A DNA stretch of 17,739 nucleotides from Damh-18 sp964390945 (GTDB lineage Bacteria; Patescibacteriota; Minisyncoccia; Phycocordibacterales; UBA918). The notes below the pieces were generated by a model. That model had not been told where the DNA came from. It did no database searches and saw only the letters and a program-made list of their open reading frames with translations. The stretch is from assembly GCA_964390945.1 (NCBI GenBank), contig CAYMIV010000018.1:1-17739 (forward strand). Reading direction: 5' to 3'. Positions 12,779 to 17,739 of this stretch are shown in pieces. Numbering within the stretch: position 1 is the first letter of the stretch; every line of letters starts with the position of its first letter. The position numbers and the translations under genes were made by a program.

Positions 12779-12813
12779 ATATCGCCGTTTTTTCGGAGAA
12801 AAAACGGCGATAT
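12779..12813. repeat. Perfect 15-bp hairpin
   Basis: ATATCGCCGTTTTTT, loop CGGAG, exact complement; it begins one base after the preceding palindrome. The T run is inside the arm rather than after the stem, so it is not a normal terminator. The remaining bases to the malic enzyme start hold only the promoter. Confidence 0.8.
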
Positions 12814-12892
12814 CATTCTCAGTGGTTTATTACATTTTTCGTTCTTCATTTTTCACCTCACACTCATACTAGTTCCACATACTTGTCTATCG

Positions 12893-12898
12893 TATACT
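12893..12898 (+). promoter_or_regulatory. Probable -10 of the malic enzyme gene
   Basis: TATACT, 30 nt before the GTG start. No good -35 at the normal distance; a leader of about 24 nt without a Shine-Dalgarno sequence follows. Confidence 0.4.
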
Positions 12899-12928
12899 GT
12901 TACCCTTATTCTTTATCGTTCATACATC

Positions 12929-14113
12929 GTGCGAAAAATGACACCGGGTAAAAAAGTTGCCGTCCGCGCCGCAGTAAAAAAGGATTACGCCAAGCTCGCA
13001 CTTGCGCTCCACAAAAAACTTCACGGAAAGCTCGAGGTGGTTTCAAAACAAAAACTCGAAACACGCGACGATTGGAGCACGATGTATACGCCCGGCGTCG
13101 GTGCGGTCTCCAGCCATCTTGCGAAATTTCCCAAAGACGCACGAGAATATACGATGAAACGCAATACCGTTGCGGTCATAAGCGACGGTTCGGCTGTTTT
13201 GGGTTTGGGGAATATCGGTCCTATTGCGGCACTTCCCGTCATGGAGGGGAAGTGCGCGATTCTCAAAGAGATGGCAGGTATCGATGGCTTTCCACTTGTG
13301 CTTGATGTGCATGGAGTCGATGATATTGTCGCGGCAGTTACGGCGGTTGCGCCGACGTTCGGTGCCATCAACCTTGAAGACATTGCCGCGCCGCAGTGTT
13401 TTGAAATTGAAGAGCGATTAAAAAAAACACTCGCCATTCCTGTGATGCACGATGACCAGCACGGGACGGCTGTCGTCGTTCTCGCGGGGCTCATCAACGC
13501 TGCGAAGGTTGTGAAGAAGAAGTTTGAATCTCTCAAGGTCGTCATCATAGGTTCCGGTGCGGCTGGGCGGGCAATCGCACTCCTCCTCAAACTCGCCGGT
13601 GTTGCCGACATCATCATGGTCGACAGCAAAGGAATTATTGTGCGGGGGAGAAAAGGAATGGTTGCGTACAAAGAAGCCCTTGCAAAAGCGACAAACCCCC
13701 GCGGCGTGTCGGGCGAACTACTTGATGCGACCAAAGGTGCTGATGTACTCATCGGAGTATCGGGACCGGCAACAATTGCAAAGATGCACGTCGAGCATAT
13801 GGCGAAGGATGCCGTTGTCTTTGCGCTTGCTAATCCGATTCCCGAGATCATGCCCGAAGACGCGAAGCGAGCGGGAGCTGCGGTTGTTGCGACAGGGCGT
13901 TCCGACCTTCCGAATCAAGTCAATAACTCTCTCGTGTTTCCGGGCATCTTTCGCGGTGCACTCGATAATCGTGTTGCGGCAATTACCGATGAAATGAAAC
14001 TTGCCGCCGCACGGAAAATTGCCGCATTGGTGAAACATCCGACAGCGGACGAAATTATTCCGAAGGTAACGACTCTCGGGCTCGTAAAGGCGGTGGCGAG
14101 TGTGGTGCGTTAA
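12929..14113 (+). CDS. NAD(P)-dependent malic enzyme
   Basis: Oxidatively decarboxylates malate to pyruvate and CO2 while reducing NAD(P). The 394 residues match the short bacterial form (about 390-430), without the phosphotransacetylase-like extension of MaeB. Visible: YTPGVG (catalytic Tyr53), SDGSAVLGLGNIG, ILKEMAGIDGFPLVLD with the catalytic Lys near 113, metal ligands in NLEDIAAPQCFEIEERL (Glu150-Asp151) and MHDDQHGTA (Asp near 175), the dinucleotide loop GSGAAGRA (208-215), ALANPIPEIMPEDA and NQVNNSLVFPGIFRGAL. GTG 12929 and ATG 12938 are both possible starts; neither has a ribosome binding site. Coenzyme preference cannot be decided, though Asp232 (MVDSKG) after the second strand suggests NAD. 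It is a single-gene unit beside two large palindromes. In a reduced metabolism it would supply pyruvate or reducing power. Confidence 0.94.
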   Translation: MRKMTPGKKVAVRAAVKKDYAKLALALHKKLHGKLEVVSKQKLETRDDWSTMYTPGVGAVSSHLAKFPKDAREYTMKRNTVAVISDGSAVLGLGNIGPIAALPVMEGKCAILKEMAGIDGFPLVLDVHGVDDIVAAVTAVAPTFGAINLEDIAAPQCFEIEERLKKTLAIPVMHDDQHGTAVVVLAGLINAAKVVKKKFESLKVVIIGSGAAGRAIALLLKLAGVADIIMVDSKGIIVRGRKGMVAYKEALAKATNPRGVSGELLDATKGADVLIGVSGPATIAKMHVEHMAKDAVVFALANPIPEIMPEDAKRAGAAVVATGRSDLPNQVNNSLVFPGIFRGALDNRVAAITDEMKLAAARKIAALVKHPTADEIIPKVTTLGLVKAVASVVR

Positions 14114-14167
14114 GTCAGCATCATACTAAAACACCGATAATGACTCCTTTTTCTCCCCGTTGACCTG

Positions 14168-14176
14168 TGCTAGTAT
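14168..14176 (+). promoter_or_regulatory. Extended -10 promoter of the HExxH gene
   Basis: TGC plus TAGTAT, same form as the other extended -10 elements here. Predicted start near 14183 and a leader of about 35 nt. A TTGACC at 14160 is too close to be its -35. Confidence 0.55.
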
Positions 14177-14217
14177 CCTCACAGATTATTTTCACCTTTT
14201 TATAAGGGGAGCATCGT

Positions 14218-14889
14218 ATGTTTGTGAGCAAGCAAGCAGCTTTGTTCATTGAAATGGAAGCGGCGCGGGCGAAAAGGGCGGGGATTGCGTGCGATTTTCC
14301 TCCCAAAAGTCATGTGCCACACCCGATAACCGGCGAGGATGTGGACGGATATTTCATCGATACGCCATACCCCAAATTCGCTATCGCCGTTGGAAAACCA
14401 GCGGATATCTGGCTTCCTGCTGCACTGCATGAGTCATGCCACATGGATCAGTTTCTCGAACAGTCTCCATACTGGGATGACCGCCTCGTCCCGGGGAGCC
14501 GAATCGAGGCGAGAGAGATTCTCATGCTGTGGGTGCAGGGAAAGATTGAACTTTCCCGAGATCAGCGTAAGGATTACCTCGCGCGAGTGCGAAGCCTGGA
14601 GCTCGACTGTGAGCGGCGTGTGGTGAAGAAAATACGTGAAGGAAACTTGCCCATCTCCGCAACCGACTACATCAAGAAGGCAAACAGTTACCTGTTTTTC
14701 TTCACGGCGATGGAGTACCTCCAGCGGTGGTACCTACCAGAAAGGGAACCGTTCAATGTTATGGAGGTGTGGAAGCACGCCCCCGACAACTTTCTTCCGG
14801 AAGATGAATACGGGTGTTTCGGATGTATTCCAAAGAACCTTTTTGCCTCGTACTACTCCATCACCATGACATGCTGTGGTGAAGAGTAG
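14218..14889 (+). CDS. HExxH-motif protein, possible zinc metallopeptidase
   Basis: A 223-residue cytosolic protein starting at ATG 14218, with AAGGGGAG 7 nt upstream. HESCH (71-75, in LPAALHESCHMDQF) fits the HExxH zinc-binding motif; Glu128 or Glu132 in LELDCERRV could be a third ligand, as in gluzincin-like proteases, but this is inference. No signal peptide or membrane segment. The N-terminal part carries a short segment ITGEDVDGYFIDTPYPKFAI that may form the substrate side. The C terminus has six Cys within about 30 residues (GCFGC, TCCGEE among them), possibly a structural metal site. I recognise no characterised family; similar small HExxH proteins occur in phages and uncultured bacteria, so a viral origin is possible. 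It has its own promoter and terminator, so it is an independent unit. Confidence 0.75.
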   Translation: MFVSKQAALFIEMEAARAKRAGIACDFPPKSHVPHPITGEDVDGYFIDTPYPKFAIAVGKPADIWLPAALHESCHMDQFLEQSPYWDDRLVPGSRIEAREILMLWVQGKIELSRDQRKDYLARVRSLELDCERRVVKKIREGNLPISATDYIKKANSYLFFFTAMEYLQRWYLPEREPFNVMEVWKHAPDNFLPEDEYGCFGCIPKNLFASYYSITMTCCGEE

Positions 14890-14920
14890 GGGATGTGGAG
14901 ATGTTCTGTTCTTGAAGTTA

Positions 14921-14961
14921 CAAACCCCATAAGCCGAAAGGCCTATGGGGCTTTGTTTTTT
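14921..14961 (+). terminator. Rho-independent terminator of the HExxH gene
   Basis: CCCCATAAGCC, GAAA loop, GGCCTATGGGG (one mismatch), then CTTTGTTTTTT. Confidence 0.85.
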
Positions 14962-15096
14962 GCGGTGATGTATTAGCCTTTGCGCGAACCCACTTCGCAC
15001 GCGCGGAGCGCGTGGTGGCTTGAAACTGCCTCGTACGCTCCGATTGCGTGGTGAAGCGAAGGAATGCGCCTCGGACACGCTCGCGGACTCGCGTGT

Positions 15097-15204
15097 GCAA
15101 AAACCAAAAATTTCCTTGCATTTTTCTCGCGCCTCCTCCCCCCACCCCTCCGCCGCGAAGCGGAAAAAGAAATGGAAAGGAAATTTTTGGTTTTGCTTCG
15201 CCGT
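15097..15204. repeat. Hairpin-forming repeat element, left copy
   Basis: The left arm (15097-15127, CAAAAACCAAAAATTTCCTT core) and right arm (15169-15197, AAGGAAATTTTTGGTTTTG core) form a long imperfect hairpin. Bases 15150-15204 are an exact inverted copy of 17685-17739. The unit includes the small palindrome CCGCGAAGCGG. Confidence 0.8.
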
Positions 15205-15500
15205 TTCAGTCTCCGAAAAGAGCATCATTATTTTATCATATTTTGATTGCTCTTTTCTCCGCCCTCACGGCGACCGAGGCGCCCTGCTATCCGCGTTTTG
15301 TGGTAGTTCTAACATCCGCGAACCACACACAACCGCCTACGCATAGCCCGCTCGCATTCGCTCGCGCTGGCTGCTTCGGCGTTGTGTGCATTCGCTTGGT
15401 GGCTTCGGTGAAGTTTAGTGGTAACTCAAATCAATATGGATTGTGCCAAGGCACAAACAAATCTGTATGTGCTTGCCCCACCCACCCAGTGCGCGCACAA

Positions 15501-15545
15501 CAATCCCCGCCGTTTTTAGGAAAGATTATAAAACGGCTGGGATTG
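15501..15545. repeat. 16-bp hairpin at the end of the AT-rich operon
   Basis: CAATCCCCGCCGTTTT and AAAACGGCTGGGATTG pair with one mismatch around a 13-nt loop. It lies 8 nt past the kinase gene stop, so it may stop the minus-strand transcript, but no T run follows. Its segment from 15509 to 15530 nearly repeats 11204-11224. Confidence 0.65.
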
Positions 15546-15552
15546 CCTCCCG

Positions 15553-16563
15553 CTAATTCATTCGACTAATGATATCAAGTAGAATTTTCTCGCTAACCAA
15601 AAGAGCTCGCGCTGGAGCTACGCGATTTTCGACAATAAAATTCTTTTCCGCGTCTTCAACCCCAAGACGCTCGCTCCCGTGAGTTAGTTTTAGCAGTAAA
15701 TATTCAATACGAGTGAGCATGTCAAAGTCGAGAAAGATCGTAACAGCTTCTATTTTCTTATTTAACTCTGTTATATCTGTACCGCTTAGGTCACAATATC
15801 GTTTTTTTATCAGCTCTTTTTGCTCTGCTTCCAATGGTCTGCCGATAAAAAACTTCCAATAAAAATCCCAAAGTAGCGTGGCGATGTCAAAAGAGGCGTC
15901 ACCGACAAAAGGACTTTGCCAATCAACCAAATACCATTTACTATTTTTCGATAAAATATAATTCTCGGGATTCAAGTCTCCATGAACAAAGACCTTGTCA
16001 TTAAGTAAATCGTTACAATGTTCAGTAAACTTAACGATTGTATCTTTATGCTGGGAAATTATTTTAGCCAGAGGAGAATTATATTTTTCAAAACATTCCA
16101 ATTTTCTTTCCAGGAGTTCGTTTGAAATGATTTCTGTTTGGGGTGTTAGCCCTGATGTCTTTCCCTCCCGATATAATTTTATGACTATAGGTAAACTATC
16201 AACAATTTGTTCTACAAATTTGTCCTGACTTTGTTTTATCGTTTTTCCATCAATGTATTCCTCGATAATCAGTGGGTAGGAAAATACACTTCTTGTTTCA
16301 TCTACAAGTATGAGCTTTGGGCTGATGTTTAATTCAGAAAGATTTCTCAGGACAAGCGATTCATACTTAGCCATGTCATCAATATGGTCTCTCATTGACC
16401 AAATAATGAAGCGGAAAAGAAAGTTTTTCCCACTACTTGCCGTGACAAGATGATTGACATTAAAAGCACCCCGCCCAATTTCTTTGGACTCAATCGTGTC
16501 GTCGGACGTTATCAGATTCTTATCCGAAAGATATCTTTTTAATAAATCGTTATCTATTTTCAT
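15553..16563 (-). CDS. APH-family (aminoglycoside/choline kinase-like) phosphotransferase
   Basis: A 336-residue protein with the APH kinase fold. Visible: glycine loop GRGAFN (30-35), hinge IIEEYIDGKTI (99-109), catalytic loop VHGDLNPEN with His194, Asp196 and Asn201, and the metal-binding Asp214 in YLVDWQSPFVGDASFDIA. These residues are intact, so it should be active. Family members phosphorylate small hydroxylated molecules (aminoglycosides, choline, homoserine, sugars); the substrate cannot be told, and resistance should not be assumed. Its ATG overlaps the end of the preceding phosphatase-like gene by 14 nt, showing tight coupling. Low G+C compared with the chromosome around it suggests acquisition. 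It is the last gene of a three-gene operon. Confidence 0.88.
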   Translation of the reverse strand: MKIDNDLLKRYLSDKNLITSDDTIESKEIGRGAFNVNHLVTASSGKNFLFRFIIWSMRDHIDDMAKYESLVLRNLSELNISPKLILVDETRSVFSYPLIIEEYIDGKTIKQSQDKFVEQIVDSLPIVIKLYREGKTSGLTPQTEIISNELLERKLECFEKYNSPLAKIISQHKDTIVKFTEHCNDLLNDKVFVHGDLNPENYILSKNSKWYLVDWQSPFVGDASFDIATLLWDFYWKFFIGRPLEAEQKELIKKRYCDLSGTDITELNKKIEAVTIFLDFDMLTRIEYLLLKLTHGSERLGVEDAEKNFIVENRVAPARALLVSEKILLDIISRMN

Positions 16564-17389
16564 TTTTTATAAAAGTTTTAGTCTGCTTATCAAAATTGAT
16601 AACCTCCTCCTCGACACCGTCTCTAAGCGGTAAGGATACTTTCATACTGTAATCTTTTGTGGAAATGTCCATTCTTAGTGGCTCGCCCTTTTTTAGGGGA
16701 TTGCCCTTTCGTTGCGTGATTTCACCCTCCCCGAGTGTACTTATTACTGGGTCAACGGTTTCGCCGTGTTCAAAACTCATCACAACAATTTGTTTGTCCG
16801 TTTTCCCTTGAACCAAATGGGCAACTTTAAACAAAAGCCCGACTTCTTTATTTGCCCGTTCTCCAACATTATCAAATTTTTCAAAACCAGAAATTTCGTC
16901 TGGGTGATTTGCCCATGTAGTTGGGACATCGGATTCAGGTGTTAGGAGCTCAGCCACTTGGTCCAGGGCACGCTTCTGCGACTCACTAAATCCTGGCTGT
17001 CCCTTTTCGATTGGATTTCCTGCGGCATCAAGCGTGTCTCCCGAACGAATGTTCTCCCTAATTAACCTTAAGTCATCCCTTGACTGCCAAATAGTAAACC
17101 CTTTCTCCTCAATAATTTTCCGTGCGAGCAACATTGACCCCATAGCCCGTACCTTTGGGCTTGTTGCAAAAACAATTACATCTTTGTCCTTGTCTAATTC
17201 TGACAAAATTGAATTTACCCCTTGTATGATTTCTTGCTTGCCTTCCTCTGTCAGATCAAATTCATCCGTTGGTACATCGGGATTGAGTTCAGAGTATTGA
17301 GTAGAACCATGTCTAAAACGAAAAACCTTCAGATATTCTGGATGTTGTTTTTCGTTAGTTTCTATTGCGTTGTGCGGAAGTTGTTCCAT
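16550..17389 (-). CDS. Histidine phosphatase superfamily protein (phosphoglycerate mutase-like)
   Basis: A 279-residue protein. The hallmark RHG motif is at 26-28 (VFRFRHGSTQYSE), so His27 is the phosphorylated histidine. DLTEEGKQE (45-53) and FATSPKVRAMGSMLLA with Arg81 follow the usual branched-domain layout, and the second catalytic His is His208 in MSFEHGETVD. The N-terminal 18 residues have no counterpart in the core fold. The 120-200 insert (GNPIEKGQPGFSESQKRALD..) is a family-variable cap that selects substrate. Members are phosphatases or mutases for sugars, nucleotides or proteins. The start at 17389 lies 5 nt after the XRE stop, and the end overlaps the kinase gene by 14 nt. A phosphatase-like and a kinase-like enzyme coupled in one operon suggests they act on the same kind of substrate. 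Confidence 0.85.
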   Translation of the reverse strand: MEQLPHNAIETNEKQHPEYLKVFRFRHGSTQYSELNPDVPTDEFDLTEEGKQEIIQGVNSILSELDKDKDVIVFATSPKVRAMGSMLLARKIIEEKGFTIWQSRDDLRLIRENIRSGDTLDAAGNPIEKGQPGFSESQKRALDQVAELLTPESDVPTTWANHPDEISGFEKFDNVGERANKEVGLLFKVAHLVQGKTDKQIVVMSFEHGETVDPVISTLGEGEITQRKGNPLKKGEPLRMDISTKDYSMKVSLPLRDGVEEEVINFDKQTKTFIKNENR

Positions 17390-17394
17390 AAAAT

Positions 17395-17613
17395 CTATTT
17401 TATAAAGTATCCAATATCTTTATTATAAACCTTTGCCAACTCGTCCAACTCAACAGCATCAACCCGACGCTCGCCTCGTTCTATCTTCGAAACGTACGCT
17501 TGAGGTTTCTTCAATCGCTTTCCTGCCTCCACTTGGGTCAAATTTGCATCAAGGCGAGCTTGGCGAAGCTTTTGGACGAATTTTTGATACTTCACTCTGT
17601 ATTTTGTAACCAT
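17395..17613 (-). CDS. XRE-family helix-turn-helix regulator
   Basis: A 72-residue protein that is almost only a Cro/C1-type HTH domain: RQARLDANLTQVEAGKRL (helices 1-2), KPQAYVSKIERGERRVD (recognition helix and the typical S-x-I-E-x-G), then VELDELAKVYNKDIGYF. It is the first gene of the operon and probably represses it, since imperfect inverted repeats lie directly upstream (17614-17680, ATGATATAACC and ATGATGGTATATTCC among them). The ATG at 17613 has no ribosome binding site and a TATACA lies 1 nt before it, so the true start of transcription must be further up. Small XRE proteins often serve as antitoxins or autoregulators of mobile modules. Confidence 0.88.
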   Translation of the reverse strand: MVTKYRVKYQKFVQKLRQARLDANLTQVEAGKRLKKPQAYVSKIERGERRVDAVELDELAKVYNKDIGYFIK

Positions 17614-17684
17614 ATGTATATTAACATGATATAACCGATTGTGGAATATACCATCATGGTTTATTATGTATATGGGTGATGCTG
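17614..17684 (-). promoter_or_regulatory. Probable promoter and operator region of the XRE operon
   Basis: AT-rich, with imperfect inverted repeats built on CCATAT(N)2AT and ATGAT words (CCATATGTATATTAAC on one side, CCCATATACATAATAAACC read from the other). TTATAT and TATACA could be -10 elements. Specific operator positions cannot be fixed from one sequence. Confidence 0.35.
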
Positions 17685-17739
17685 ACGGCGAAGCAAAACC
17701 AAAAATTTCCTTTCCATTTCTTTTTCCGCTTCGCGGCGG
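17685..17739. repeat. Hairpin-forming repeat element, right copy (runs off the window)
   Basis: 55 nt identical to the reverse complement of 15150-15204. The match reaches the last base of the window, so the element continues beyond it. Confidence 0.85.

Larger units (their letters stand above)
14962..15552. other. Repeat-rich region without a gene
   Basis: About 590 nt with no open frame that has a binding site or a family-like sequence. It holds many short GCTTCG/CGAAGC and CGCTCGC words, the repeat element at 15097-15204 and a stable hairpin at 15501-15545. Composition is GC-rich and low in complexity, changing abruptly to AT-rich at about 15550. Confidence 0.7.

Noticed and set aside
13021..13851. 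276-aa open frame on the minus strand
   Set aside because: Antisense shadow of the malic enzyme gene; rich in Ser, Ala and Thr as such shadows often are.
15501..15545. Integron attC site
   Set aside because: It forms a hairpin of suitable size but has no GTTRRRY/RYYYAAC core sites, and no integrase is present.
1..17739. CRISPR array or UGA recoding
   Set aside because: No regularly spaced direct repeats were seen, and genes such as the ATPase end at UGA where reading through would run into another gene's frame.

Overview
This window looks like a chromosomal segment of a small-genome bacterium, most probably from the Candidate Phyla Radiation (Patescibacteria, Parcubacteria-like). That placement is an inference. 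It rests on a membrane fusion protein with a globular insert in its hairpin, many short isolated transcription units, strong extended -10 promoters placed almost on top of start codons, and a tRNA without an encoded CCA end. UGA is used as an ordinary stop, so there is no sign of the UGA=Gly code of Gracilibacteria.

Layout. (1) 1-1290, minus strand: a trans-translation cluster of smpB, a GIY-YIG domain gene and ssrA (tmRNA). (2) 1344-3449, plus strand: ftsH with its terminator. (3) 3464-7275, minus strand: a tripartite efflux-type operon of membrane fusion protein, FtsX/MacB-like permease, LolD/MacB-like ATPase and a small protein. (4) 7276-7780: a palindrome-rich intergenic region with an intact tRNA-Ile(UAU) inside an 18-bp inverted repeat, flanked by a 5'-half and a 3'-half copy of the same tRNA. 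(5) 7781-8870, minus strand: a candidate structured RNA of about 135 nt, a 77-aa helical protein, and a GC-rich transcript of about 500 nt full of hairpins with a good promoter and terminator. (6) 8862-11113, plus strand: recG, whose promoter is back to back with that of the GC-rich transcript. (7) 11137-12732: a GC-rich block bounded by an 18-bp near-perfect inverted repeat, holding a hairpin RNA with terminator and a 388-aa gene with a possible FHA-like domain. (8) 12748-14113: two perfect palindromes, then a malic enzyme gene. (9) 14168-14961: a 223-aa HExxH protein with its own promoter, ribosome binding site and terminator. (10) 14962-17739: repeat-rich non-coding DNA, then an AT-rich minus-strand operon (XRE regulator, histidine phosphatase-like, APH-like kinase) lying between two copies, in inverted orientation, of a 55-nt perfect repeat.

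How it works together. The housekeeping part links ribosome rescue (tmRNA and SmpB) with FtsH, an AAA+ protease that in other bacteria takes part in degrading tagged and membrane proteins. The ABC operon probably exports or extracts a lipophilic or peptide substrate. The most unusual material is in three places: the tRNA-palindrome region, the roughly 500-nt GC-rich RNA beside recG, and two blocks that look like inserted cassettes (11137-12732 and 15097-17739). A recurring regulatory theme is an extended -10 element of the form TGCTAnnnT; before smpB and the fusion protein gene it lies exactly 6 nt from the start codon, which predicts leaderless mRNAs.
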